A stretch of DNA of 64,000 bases. Origin: Hungatella sp. UBA5385. GTDB lineage: Bacteria; Bacillota; Clostridia; Lachnospirales; Lachnospiraceae. A model generated the notes under the pieces. That model was not told where the DNA came from, searched no databases, and saw only the letters and a list, made by a program, of their open reading frames with translations. The stretch is taken from positions 48,914 through 112,913 of the forward strand of contig DHOR01000044.1 in NCBI GenBank assembly GCA_002409995.1, in the 5' to 3' direction. Shown here piece by piece: positions 16,915 to 24,972 of this stretch. Position numbers and translations under genes: made by a program. The first letter of the stretch is position 1. Each line of letters begins with the position of its first letter.

Positions 16915-17093
16915 ATAATCACCTCATTTGCTTTTAGTTAGTATCTGACTTTTTATAGATTTTCAACGGTAATTTCACAGGTAATTAATTCCAGTGACTA
17001 ATCATTTGAAATCATTCTGAATGAAATGTTTCAAAAAATGCAATCTTATGGTCTTTGTATAAAAATCCCGCTCTCTTTCGGCCAATCTGCCCA

Positions 17094-17122
17094 TTGGAAA
17101 GATACCATTAGGGAGATATAAT
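17094..17122 (+). promoter_or_regulatory. Promoter of the PPC-domain gene
   Basis: TTGGAA (17094-17099), 17-nt spacer, TATAAT (17117-17122). The start codon is 46 nt downstream. Nothing else is recognised in 16915-17093. Confidence 0.7.
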
Positions 17123-17168
17123 AAATATCGTAACGATTACTGATATTGAGAGTGTTAAGGAGGAGAAT

Positions 17169-17594
17169 ATGGAATATAGAAGATTTGAACGTACACTGGT
17201 AGTTAGGTTAGATCCAAAGGAAGAAATACTGCTGAGCCTCATAGAGCTTTGCAGAAAGGAAAACATCAAACTGGCTTCTGTAACCGGTCTTGGAGCTGTA
17301 GATGAAGTGTATCTGGGGGTATTCGATACAGAGGAAAAGAAGTATTACAGCAAGGAGTTTAAAGGGCTGTATGAGATTGCATCCTTGATGGGAAGCATTA
17401 GCGAGAAGGACGGAGATCCATATCTTCATCTGCATATGGTAATTGGTAATCCTATATCAGGAGAGTGCCACAGCGGCCATTTAAGCAGAGGGGTGGTCAG
17501 TGCCACAGCAGAAATAATAATTACAGAAATTGATGGGGCTGTGGGAAGAATTGAGAATGAAGAAATAGGGCTGAATCTGTTTAAATTTAACTAA
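17169..17594 (+). CDS. PPC (DUF296) domain protein
   Basis: A 141-residue protein made of a single PPC/DUF296 domain. The pattern SVTGLGAVDEVYLGVFD and the histidine cluster LHLHMVIGNPISGECHSGHL are diagnostic. In plants the domain is attached to AT-hooks; bacterial stand-alone versions form trimers and some have metal-binding histidines here. The function in bacteria is not established. Strong own promoter, AAGGAGG RBS and own terminator make it a single-gene unit. Confidence 0.85.
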   Translation: MEYRRFERTLVVRLDPKEEILLSLIELCRKENIKLASVTGLGAVDEVYLGVFDTEEKKYYSKEFKGLYEIASLMGSISEKDGDPYLHLHMVIGNPISGECHSGHLSRGVVSATAEIIITEIDGAVGRIENEEIGLNLFKFN

Positions 17595-17628
17595 ACACTA
17601 TCTGAGTAAATCAGTGGGTTATATATAC

Positions 17629-17656
17629 TGAATCTACCCCGAAATAACCTGCTTGA
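17629..17656 (-). repeat. Possible decayed IS66-type terminal repeat
   Basis: The 28 bp match the IS66 terminal sequence at 20485-20512 at about 20 positions, including the block ACCCCGAAAT and GCTT. Same orientation on the + strand, so it is not the partner end of that remnant. Confidence 0.3.
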
Positions 17657-17688
17657 ATCTCAAGTCGTTTTTTATACAGTCTTTGTAT

Positions 17689-17736
17689 AGAGAAAGCCCC
17701 ATCTCCTTTTTTAGAAAGGAGATGGGGCTTTCTCTA
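17689..17736. terminator. Bidirectional terminator
   Basis: AGAGAAAGCCCCATCTCCTT and its complement AAGGAGATGGGGCTTTCTCT form a 20-bp stem flanking a short loop. It closes both the PPC gene and the oppositely oriented lipoprotein/remnant unit. Confidence 0.85.
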
Positions 17737-17847
17737 TATTTCATCACTTGGACCAGTCGGTTTTACTTCTCTTTCAGTTGACATGCTAATAAAAATCTCT
17801 TCCACTTTATTGGTTTCGTTAGAAAAATTTTGGGTACCTTTCGTATC
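17734..17847 (-). pseudogene. Duplicated C-terminal tail of the lipoprotein gene
   Basis: Immediately after the stop codon of the upstream lipoprotein gene the same frame continues for 37 codons, ending in a second stop. Its residues SNETNKVEEIFISMSTERE and VKPTGPSDEI match the real tail SNDTNKVEKVSINMSSERK and VKPTGPGDEI. It is an out-of-gene remnant of a tandem duplication of about 100 bp, or of a deleted paralogue, without its own start. Confidence 0.85.
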
Positions 17848-19185
17848 TTATATTTCATCACCTGGTCCAGTTGGTTTTACCTTTCTTTCAGATGACATAT
17901 TAATTGAAACTTTTTCAACTTTATTCGTATCATTAGAAAGAAAAATCCGAACAAAACTCTCTGTTTTTCCTTTGTTTACAAGGTAATAATCTGTTCCGGA
18001 AAGATATTCTTGGATGAATTCATAATTGGTTCCCTGAAGAGTGTTTACCAAATCCTCTCTGGAACTTCCAACTTGAATTCCGTCTGGTAATTTAAATGAA
18101 TCATCCTCGGTAGGGGTTAAGTATTCGATAAAACAGTTATGAAGGGAAGTTCTTTCTCTTCCAATATTATAAACTAAACAGTCAAAACCCTTATCACCTC
18201 TTGAAAAATGAACTCCAACATATTCTCCTGGCTCAATTTCAGAAGGAAAGGATACGGATAATTTCCAGCCATTTCTCTCAAGTACAGAGGCAGGTACTGG
18301 CAGCTGATATAAGTCACCTTCTAACTCAATAATTCCACTGGTAATATCTGTTCCCAATTCTATTGGTGTCTGATAAGCGGACACTTCCGGGGTGGGAACA
18401 ATGGATTCAATATCCACCGGACCTGCCTGCTTTAACTGTTCCTGCTTATTAGTTAGTTCTGTGAGACTTTTGATATACAAACATATGATATTATTACGAT
18501 TCTCTAAATCCGTATAAAAACGTACTTCTGATTTCTCGTCTACTTTATATTCAAAGACGTCATCCCAAACACCGGAGGGCGTACTTGTGCCAATATAATC
18601 AAATTCTCCATGCGTGCTTCTAATATCATTTAATCCAACTTCTGATAAAATAATTCCTTTTGGTAATTCAATCTTTACCTGGGGATTTTTTATAGTGTCT
18701 TCATCAACACTTAGGGAAACTACATGAAGGTTAGAGAATGATGTCTTTATATCCCCTATATTAGCAATCGTAACATTGAGCTCAGCATTTCCCTTTTTCA
18801 ATGTGAGCCCCTGGCTATCCCCAGGTGCTAAGCTCATATCTGCAAAGGCAGGATCCACTAATGTCCACCCATTTGCCATAAAATTCTGGCAAGTCATTGG
18901 AAGTTTATAAATATCACCATCAATCTTAAAATATCCACTGTGCATATCATCTGAAAACGTATTATTTGAAACAGCCGCTGCAGGAATTGCCTCTCCCTTT
19001 GATGTTGTGTTCATTACCTTCGCTACTGTTTTTATATCTTCTGCACTACTTTGAGAAACAATTTCACTTGATTCTAAAGTCAATTCACTTTCTGCCCCTG
19101 TTTCAACAGTTACATTTTTATTCGCACATCCATTGATCATTACGGATAAAGAAATTATACTTATTGCTAAAAAAGCCTTTCTCAT
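17848..19185 (-). CDS. Secreted lipoprotein with two repeated domains, function unknown
   Basis: A 445-residue lipoprotein. The signal peptide ends in the lipobox SVMINGC, so the mature cysteine is lipid-anchored outside the membrane. After a Ser/Glu-rich linker two related domains follow, each opening with GYFKIDGDIYKLP or GIIELEGDLYQLP, then NGW, a hydrophobic strand pair and a PxGIxxSE/GSSRED-like segment. I do not recognise the family. ATG 19185 is chosen because GAGGTG lies 6 nt upstream; a GTG lies at 19194. Promoter TTGACT-17-TATATT at 19231-19259. A partial copy of its 3' end lies directly downstream. Confidence 0.75.
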   Translation of the reverse strand: MRKAFLAISIISLSVMINGCANKNVTVETGAESELTLESSEIVSQSSAEDIKTVAKVMNTTSKGEAIPAAAVSNNTFSDDMHSGYFKIDGDIYKLPMTCQNFMANGWTLVDPAFADMSLAPGDSQGLTLKKGNAELNVTIANIGDIKTSFSNLHVVSLSVDEDTIKNPQVKIELPKGIILSEVGLNDIRSTHGEFDYIGTSTPSGVWDDVFEYKVDEKSEVRFYTDLENRNNIICLYIKSLTELTNKQEQLKQAGPVDIESIVPTPEVSAYQTPIELGTDITSGIIELEGDLYQLPVPASVLERNGWKLSVSFPSEIEPGEYVGVHFSRGDKGFDCLVYNIGRERTSLHNCFIEYLTPTEDDSFKLPDGIQVGSSREDLVNTLQGTNYEFIQEYLSGTDYYLVNKGKTESFVRIFLSNDTNKVEKVSINMSSERKVKPTGPGDEI

Positions 19186-19230
19186 AATTGGCACCTCAAT
19201 TTAATCTCTAATTATTTTATGTTATAGTTA

Positions 19231-19259
19231 AATATAAGGTATCTGATAATCAAAGTCAA
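19231..19259 (-). promoter_or_regulatory. Promoter of the lipoprotein gene
   Basis: Minus strand TTGACT (19254-19259), 17-nt spacer, TATATT (19231-19236). Confidence 0.65.
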
Positions 19260-19419
19260 TGAACATATTTCTTACGCAATTCTTCCTAAATATATAAATT
19301 TTGGTAAATCTATTTTTCATTAGTAATTTTGACCTTCTCTATATCCATGACATATATCTACCGCGTTACTGGTTTTATTAGAAAAATAAATAACAACATA
19401 CTTTTAAACTACCGCCATT

Positions 19420-20379
19420 TTATCTGTTTCTCGGCCTTTCTCTTACCTCGGCATCTCGCTCCCTCAGCTCCGACTTCATAACAACTGACCAATTCTTTAC
19501 GATTTCTTCTACTCCTTCCAGAGATGGATGTGTCAAATCCTGAGAAATATAAGTCGGATTATTCAGTAACTCTAACCCATCAGTGAAGATCAATCTGCCC
19601 TCTGCATGTTTCCTCACAATTTCCCGGAACTTTTCCGCCTTATCCTGCCCTGTTCCATTAAAGCCAAATATACTGGTAGCAAAAACAGGTCTGTGATCCG
19701 CTGCTAACACATTTACAAATTCTTTTACCTGCTCCTCAAAAAATTCAATAGTAAATGCCTTTACTATCATATTAATACCCATCTCAACGGAAGCGAAATC
19801 CCAATCTTTTCTTGAAACTAAATATTCCGCTATAGATTTCTCCAGATATGCACTTCCTGCAAACCCCAGATTCAAATAATCACATTTCAACTTTCCTGCA
19901 ATTCGAAATGGGTAAGTATATGGAGCTGCCAGAGCTAAACTGCCATGCGTAATAGAGGAACCATATGCTAAATAAGTCATTTCCGGCATATCTATAGAAG
20001 ATGGCAGCTCTATATCGCCTTCTGCTCCAACAAAATAACGTAATCGCATAGTTTTGGGGTGACCCAAAAGAAGATTCCGGAATCTATCAATCGAATCCGG
20101 AATGCAAGCGTTTTGCTCCACTAACAAAGAGAACGTCTCCGGCTCAGGGACTAGATCCATCTTTACGACGGACTGTTGTTTCACTACAGCAAGTTTTTCA
20201 GTTTTATTCGGGCAATGCGGGACAGCAGCCCCACGTTTGCGCAACCGGCTTACCCAGTTATAAAAGGTGCCGGAATTGATGCCGTTCATCTGGCACCATT
20301 GGTAGTCAGAAAGGCCGCTGCTGCGGCATTCCATGACAAGGCATAGCTGTTCATTGGGTGATATGGGTTTAGCTCTCAT
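19420..20379 (-). CDS. Chimera: IS66 TnpA N-terminus fused to SGNH/GDSL hydrolase
   Basis: A 319-residue hybrid reading frame. Residues 1-~94 are an IS66 accessory protein TnpA, with the helix-turn-helix segment SDYQWCQMNGINSGTFYNWV and the basic RLRKRG. From about residue 96 the sequence changes to an SGNH esterase-type domain: the nucleophile block AYGSSITHGS (Ser in GSS), EMGIN, and the C-terminal DLTHPS block with the Asp and His. The esterase lacks the beta-sandwich domain that usually precedes this block in the family, so its 5' part was lost. AAGGAGG about 10 nt before the ATG at 20379 is the IS66 tnpA site. Whether the hybrid protein is stable or active is unknown. Confidence 0.75.
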   Translation of the reverse strand: MRAKPISPNEQLCLVMECRSSGLSDYQWCQMNGINSGTFYNWVSRLRKRGAAVPHCPNKTEKLAVVKQQSVVKMDLVPEPETFSLLVEQNACIPDSIDRFRNLLLGHPKTMRLRYFVGAEGDIELPSSIDMPEMTYLAYGSSITHGSLALAAPYTYPFRIAGKLKCDYLNLGFAGSAYLEKSIAEYLVSRKDWDFASVEMGINMIVKAFTIEFFEEQVKEFVNVLAADHRPVFATSIFGFNGTGQDKAEKFREIVRKHAEGRLIFTDGLELLNNPTYISQDLTHPSLEGVEEIVKNWSVVMKSELRERDAEVRERPRNR

Positions 20380-20512
20380 AATTGTAAGCCTCCTTAGTAG
20401 AGTGAAATGCTTGCATTCTCGCAAAAAGCAGAGTAAAACGCTCGCATCTCTTGCTAACAATTATAGCAGCAGATAATGCCAAATGAAATCCACCCCGAAA
20501 TTACGCGCTTAC
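20095..20512 (-). mobile_element. IS66 family remnant (left end plus tnpA 5' part)
   Basis: The remnant starts with the terminal sequence GTAAGCGCGTAATTTCGG (read on the minus strand from 20512), typical of IS66 ends. It includes the tnpA leader and about 94 tnpA codons, then stops within the hybrid gene. tnpB, tnpC and the right end are absent. The left end abuts the terminator of lysR. Confidence 0.75.
20485..20512 (-). repeat. IS66 left terminal repeat
   Basis: Read outward to inward on the minus strand: GTAAGCGCGTAATTTCGG then GGTGGATTTC. The adjacent 8 bp at 20513-20520 would be the target duplication but no second copy is seen. Confidence 0.65.
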
Positions 20513-20519
20513 GAAATAA

Positions 20520-20579
20520 CTGCTGCAGGTAAATTAATAATGTTAGGAAATGTAACATTATTAATACTTGCAGCAGTTT
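20520..20579 (-). terminator. Terminator of the lysR gene
   Basis: CTGCTGCA...TTAATAATGTT pairs with AACATTATTAA...TGCAGCAG around the loop AGGAAATGT, an interrupted stem over 50 nt. It lies right after the lysR stop. Confidence 0.7.
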
Positions 20580-20582
20580 TGT

Positions 20583-21488
20583 TTATTTCTCCCAAAATTC
20601 CTTTGCCAGCTGTATAAACTCATTGGCGCCGGAACTGACATAACTGTTTTTTCTGTAGCTGATTGCAATTTCCCAGGTAGGATGATCTTTTAATGCAAAG
20701 ACTGCAATTTTATCAGAAGGATTTTTTACATAATATTCGGGAATAATGCCGCAGCAAAGAGTGGATTCCACCATTGTCACAATGCTGCCTGTATTATTGG
20801 TTTCAAATAGCACATTTGGCGGATAACCTGCTTCGCGAAAGGTATTATCACAGACAGATCTGAGAGTGGAAGCTTTATCCATCAATACAAATGGCTCGTA
20901 TTTCAGTTCCTTTAAATCAATAATAGCTGGAGGCTGGCCTGGAGGAGCAGCTTTGGCGGCCAGAGGATGACCAGAGGGAATAATCACAAGCATTTCCTCA
21001 GTTGCAATATGAATATAGGAGTCACTGGTTCTGTCTCTGGGATGAAGAGTCATAAATCCAATATCAAGCTCTCCTTTTGCAATTGCCTTTTGCTGCGCTG
21101 TTACACGCATTTCAATAGGCAGCACCTCCAGATTGGGACAGCGTCTTCGAAGCTCAGGGTAGATTGCAGTGAACATCCGAAGCCCTCTGCCGGGAGTGAG
21201 TCCAATGATTAACAGCCCTTTTTTCGCATTGGAAACATCATAGATTCTGTTATAGGTTTCTTTTTTTATATTAATAGCAGCTTTTGCGCCCTCCACATAG
21301 ATACGGCCTGCTTCCGTCAGCCCCCAGTTGGTACGGGAACGGTGAAACAGCTGAACTCCCAGTTCTTTTTCCAGCTTAAGAAGCTGCTGGTTTAAAGCGG
21401 ACTGGGAAATGTATAATTTTTCAGCAGCTCTTGTAATGTTATTTTCTTCCGCTATTTTTAAGATGTATTCCAAATGTTTAAAATCCAT
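20583..21488 (-). CDS. LysR family transcriptional regulator, likely of gudD
   Basis: A 301-residue LysR regulator. The winged helix-turn-helix is at ~4-62 (LEYILKIAEENNITRAAEKL, SQSALNQQLLKLEKELG), followed by the two-lobed effector domain with LLIIGLTPGRGLRMF and GELDIGFMTLHP. It is divergent from gudD with a 174-bp shared control region, the classic layout for a LysR activator of its neighbour. The effector is plausibly glucarate or a related sugar acid; this is inferred from position. Confidence 0.9.
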   Translation of the reverse strand: MDFKHLEYILKIAEENNITRAAEKLYISQSALNQQLLKLEKELGVQLFHRSRTNWGLTEAGRIYVEGAKAAINIKKETYNRIYDVSNAKKGLLIIGLTPGRGLRMFTAIYPELRRRCPNLEVLPIEMRVTAQQKAIAKGELDIGFMTLHPRDRTSDSYIHIATEEMLVIIPSGHPLAAKAAPPGQPPAIIDLKELKYEPFVLMDKASTLRSVCDNTFREAGYPPNVLFETNNTGSIVTMVESTLCCGIIPEYYVKNPSDKIAVFALKDHPTWEIAISYRKNSYVSSGANEFIQLAKEFWEK

Positions 21489-21568
21489 AGAATGATCCCC
21501 CTTAATTCACTTACTTCTATTATACTGAATTTTAATAAAAATACAATCTTTACTCACGGAAAAACTTA

Positions 21569-21578
21569 TAGAGCTCTA
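21569..21578. promoter_or_regulatory. Candidate LysR operator upstream of gudD
   Basis: TAGAGCTCTA is a perfect 10-bp palindrome inside a longer AT-rich dyad, 12 bp upstream of the gudD -35. This position suits an activating LysR protein. Confidence 0.45.
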
Positions 21579-21590
21579 AAATCTATGCGT

Positions 21591-21619
21591 TTTACTTATG
21601 GAAGTAGAGAAGATATAAT
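21591..21619 (+). promoter_or_regulatory. gudD promoter
   Basis: TTTACT (21591-21596), 17-nt spacer, TATAAT (21614-21619). The -35 is imperfect, as expected for an activated promoter. Confidence 0.6.
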
Positions 21620-21662
21620 AAATTTAACATATCATTAACAGAAAAGTGAGAAGGAGAAAACT

Positions 21663-22991
21663 ATGGTACCTACAATTACTAAAATGGAAGTCTTTCCAGT
21701 AGCAGGAAAGGACTGTATGGAACTGAATTTAAGCGGTGCACATGCCCCATTTTTCACCAGAAACATTGTGGTTCTGACTGACAGTGAAGGTCGTACAGGA
21801 GTGGGAGAAGTTCCCGGAGGAGAAAAGATTACTGCAGCTTTGGAGGAATGTATTCCTCTTGTGACAGGAACCAGTGTTGCTGCCTATAAAAGCACCTTAC
21901 TAAAAGTAAGAAAGCATATGGATTCCAAAGGGGAAGAGGATGTAAGAGGTAATCAGACCTTTGACCTTCGTACCGGAGTTCACGTAGTCACTGCCATTGA
22001 AGCTCCATGTCTGGATCTTCTTGGCAAACATTTGAATGTGCCTGTTTGTGAACTACTGGGAGATGGACAGCAGAGAGATAAGGTGAGAATGTTAGGATAC
22101 TTATTCTTTGTAGGAGACCGGAACAAAACAGACCTTCCTTATGCTTCTGAGCCGGATTCTGATTGTGAATGGTACCGTATCCGTCATGAAGAGGCACTGA
22201 CAGCTGAGGCAATTGTAGCTTATGCAAAGGCAACTCAGGAAAAATACGGTTTTCAGGACTTTAAACTGAAAGGCGGAGTTCTTGCTGGCAATGAAGAGAT
22301 GGATGTAATTCGTGCCATGAAGAAGGAATTCCCTAACGCACGAATTGATCTTGATCCTAATGGCGGCTGGCTGCTGGAAGAAGCAGTTGAGTATGTAAAG
22401 GGAATGGAAGGCATTCTCACTTATTGTGAAGACCCCTGTGGAGCGGAAGGTGTTTATTCAGGCAGAGAGATTATGAGTGAGTTTCGCAGGAAAACAGGAT
22501 TCCCTACAGCAACCAATATGATTGCAACGGATTGGAGAGAAGTAGGTCATGCTCTAGAATCACAGGCTGTAGATATTATTCTTGCTGATCCTCATTTCTG
22601 GACCATGAGCGGCTCAGTCAGAGTGGCACAGATGTGTCATGAATTTGGATATACCTGGGGTTCTCATTCCAATAACCATTTTGATATATCCCTTGCTATG
22701 TTTACCCATGTTGGCGCTGCAGTTCCTGGAGAATACAATGCCCTTGATACTCACTGGATCTGGCAGGAGGGGCTTGAGAGACTGACTAAAGAGCCTCTTC
22801 AGATTGTGGATGGCTGCATTGAAGTTCCTAATAAACCAGGACTTGGAATTGAAGTGGATATGGAACAGATTAAGAAAGCTCATCAGGTATATTTAGATAA
22901 TTGCCTAAGCGGAAGAGATGACGCAATGGGTATGCAGTATTTAATTCCAGGCTGGAAGTTTGACCCTAAGAAACCCTGTCTGGTTCGATAA
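21663..22991 (+). CDS. gudD: Glucarate dehydratase
   Basis: A 442-residue enolase-superfamily enzyme that dehydrates D-glucarate (and L-idarate) to 5-keto-4-deoxyglucarate. The catalytic KLK motif is at 201-203, metal ligands sit in ARIDLDPNG (D229/D231) and CEDPCG (E256), and the general base histidine is in [11 protein letters not shown]. Length and the C-terminal [18 protein letters not shown] match GudD. GAAGGAG precedes the ATG. Neither the aldolase (garL/kdgD) nor a transporter is adjacent, so the rest of the pathway is elsewhere. Confidence 0.93.
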   Translation: MVPTITKMEVFPVAGKDCMELNLSGAHAPFFTRNIVVLTDSEGRTGVGEVPGGEKITAALEECIPLVTGTSVAAYKSTLLKVRKHMDSKGEEDVRGNQTFDLRTGVHVVTAIEAPCLDLLGKHLNVPVCELLGDGQQRDKVRMLGYLFFVGDRNKTDLPYASEPDSDCEWYRIRHEEALTAEAIVAYAKATQEKYGFQDFKLKGGVLAGNEEMDVIRAMKKEFPNARIDLDPNGGWLLEEAVEYVKGMEGILTYCEDPCGAEGVYSGREIMSEFRRKTGFPTATNMIATDWREVGHALESQAVDIILADPHFWTMSGSVRVAQMCHEFGYTWGSHSNNHFDISLAMFTHVGAAVPGEYNALDTHWIWQEGLERLTKEPLQIVDGCIEVPNKPGLGIEVDMEQIKKAHQVYLDNCLSGRDDAMGMQYLIPGWKFDPKKPCLVR

Positions 22992-23012
22992 GAATAGAAT
23001 ATTTAGAATAGT

Positions 23013-23056
23013 AAGCTGGTATAATGGAGCAATTTCATTACACCGGCTTATTTTTT
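23013..23056 (+). terminator. gudD terminator
   Basis: AAGCTGGTATAATG pairs with CATTACACCGGCTT and is followed by ATTTTTT. Confidence 0.8.
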
Positions 23057-23161
23057 AACCATTTTCTAACGCTCTATTTGCACAAAATTAACACTATTTT
23101 AACAAGTTGGACAACAGTAAAGAAAATGTATAGAAATAATACAAATTTAATGATTTGTCTA

Positions 23162-23189
23162 TTGAAAATTGGTATAATTAAGCTATAAT
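23162..23189 (+). promoter_or_regulatory. Promoter of the tetR-RND efflux operon
   Basis: TTGAAA (23162-23167), 16-nt spacer, TATAAT (23184-23189). The start codon is about 48 nt downstream. Confidence 0.65.
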
Positions 23190-23237
23190 GTATAATTGTT
23201 ATGAGACTATTTCTATTTTGCAACGAAAGGAGTGGGC

Positions 23238-23864
23238 ATGCCAACACAAAAGTTTTCCAATCTAAATAAAATGAAAAAGCGGATTATACTTATGGCAGCT
23301 TGCGACGAATTTCTGGAAACCCCATATTCAGCGATTAAAATCAATCAGATTGTTGAGAGAGCAGAGATTTCCAGAGCCAGTTTTTATTCTTATTTCACAG
23401 ATAAGGAAGATCTGTTCGAGTGTATTATGAAGTCCATATGGACAGAGTTTGCCAGTAGTATATTTAATGCTCTGGAGAGGGAAAATGGGAATTATTACAA
23501 TGCTTTCCTTAACATAGGAAACCAGATGCTGGCAACTGATCTTCGAGTGGATTACTCTCGGTTGATTGAGAAGACCTTATCAGAAGTTGAGCCAATGGAG
23601 TTAGGTGCTAAAGTGAGTAAAGAGCTGCGCACCAGTGGAGAGTTTGAGAAGTTTATTCGGCGCTGCTATCATGTAATGGATAAAACTCTTTATCCGGATA
23701 TTGATGAAGAGATAATGGCTAATGTAATGGAAATGGGAATGATGGTTTTAAAAAGTGCACTTGGTTTACGTTTGATTGGGCATCCGGAAGAAGAGGAGCT
23801 GAAACGATCACTTCAGGCACAACTGTTGATATTGGATCGGGGGCTCCGATGGACAATTCATTAA
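23238..23864 (+). CDS. TetR/AcrR family regulator of the RND pump
   Basis: A 208-residue TetR-family protein. The N-terminal helix-turn-helix reads INQIVERAEISRASFYSYFTDKEDLF at ~33-58; the rest is a ligand-binding helical domain. GAAAGGAG lies 6 nt before ATG 23238; a GTG at 23232 is less well placed. It is the first gene of an operon with the membrane fusion protein and RND pump, so it probably represses its own operon. Confidence 0.88.
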   Translation: MPTQKFSNLNKMKKRIILMAACDEFLETPYSAIKINQIVERAEISRASFYSYFTDKEDLFECIMKSIWTEFASSIFNALERENGNYYNAFLNIGNQMLATDLRVDYSRLIEKTLSEVEPMELGAKVSKELRTSGEFEKFIRRCYHVMDKTLYPDIDEEIMANVMEMGMMVLKSALGLRLIGHPEEEELKRSLQAQLLILDRGLRWTIH

Positions 23865-23890
23865 TTCTATGATAAGGAAGGAATAATTTT

Positions 23891-24955
23891 ATGAAAAATG
23901 TGAAAAAGGCAATTGCAGCAGTGGTGATCATATTGCTTGCGGTTTTTATTGCTTTTCGCTTATTCGGAAAAGAAGAAGAAACAGTTCAGTATGAAACACG
24001 TCCTACCGTTTCGGTAGAAACACCGGTAAAGGGAGATATCATTCTTTACACAGACATGATAGGCTCTGTAGAGCCTCAGTCCAAAGCAATGGTACTGCCT
24101 AAGACAAGAGGAGAAGCTTTAGAGATTTACTTCCAGGCAGGAGATTATGTAGAAGCAGGCCAGCCTTTGGTTAAAATTGATTCTGATATACTCACCTCAT
24201 TAAAGATCAGTCTGGATTCTGCACAGATCACTTTAAATGATGCAAACAATGCATTAGCCAGAACCCGTGCACTCTTTGATTCAGGTGTTGTCTCCCAGCA
24301 GACACTGGAGCAGGCACAGAGCGGTGCTAAGAATGCGCAGCTTGCCTATGATGCTTCTAAGAATCAGTATGACTTACAGGTTGGCTATACCACAGTAACT
24401 GCGCCAATCAGCGGTATTGTGGAATCCAGAAATGTTAATGAGAACGATCATCTGGAGATGAGCAGCCTTGTATGTATTATTTCCGCTGTTGATCAATATC
24501 AGGTGAATTTCGGAATCACAGAGAAGACATTACAGAACCTTTCTGTAGGAAGCAGCATTAAAGTAGAGAAAAACGGCATAGAATACGATGGTCAGGTGAC
24601 TGAAATCGGATCAATGGTCAATACTGCAACAGGTCTCTATGATGCAAAGGCTGCGGTTCCTGAAGCAAAAGGACTGACTACAGGAACCCGTGTAAAGCTT
24701 ACAGTTGTTATGGAACAGGCAGCTGATGTAATGACAATTCCTGTAGATGCTGTTAATTACAACAACGGAGTTGCATTTGTTTATTGTAATAATAACGGAG
24801 TTGCTGAGAAAATTGAGATTGAAGCAGGAATCTATGATTCTGAGCGTATGGAGATTAAATCCGGTTTAACAGAAGACAGTCAGGTGATTACAAGCTGGAG
24901 CAACGAACTGGTAAATGGAGCAGAGGTGTTAATTGCTCCGGAAGACACAAACTAG
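23891..24955 (+). CDS. RND efflux periplasmic adaptor (HlyD/MFP family)
   Basis: A 354-residue membrane fusion protein anchored by an N-terminal helix (~7-22, AIAAVVIILLAVFIAF). The biotinyl-lipoyl halves are QAGDYVEAGQPLVKIDSD and YTTVTAPISGIVESRNVNENDHL, split by a short alpha-hairpin (~90-150), followed by the beta-barrel domain with GSSIKVEKNG. It bridges the RND permease to the cell wall space. The gene sits 26 nt after tetR and 17 nt before the pump. Confidence 0.9.
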   Translation: MKNVKKAIAAVVIILLAVFIAFRLFGKEEETVQYETRPTVSVETPVKGDIILYTDMIGSVEPQSKAMVLPKTRGEALEIYFQAGDYVEAGQPLVKIDSDILTSLKISLDSAQITLNDANNALARTRALFDSGVVSQQTLEQAQSGAKNAQLAYDASKNQYDLQVGYTTVTAPISGIVESRNVNENDHLEMSSLVCIISAVDQYQVNFGITEKTLQNLSVGSSIKVEKNGIEYDGQVTEIGSMVNTATGLYDAKAAVPEAKGLTTGTRVKLTVVMEQAADVMTIPVDAVNYNNGVAFVYCNNNGVAEKIEIEAGIYDSERMEIKSGLTEDSQVITSWSNELVNGAEVLIAPEDTN

Positions 24956-24972
24956 AAAGCAGGTGAATTAAT

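Noticed and set aside
17783..17986. Plus-strand 67-codon frame with an internal repeat
   Set aside because: The repeat comes from the duplicated tail of the lipoprotein gene on the other strand.
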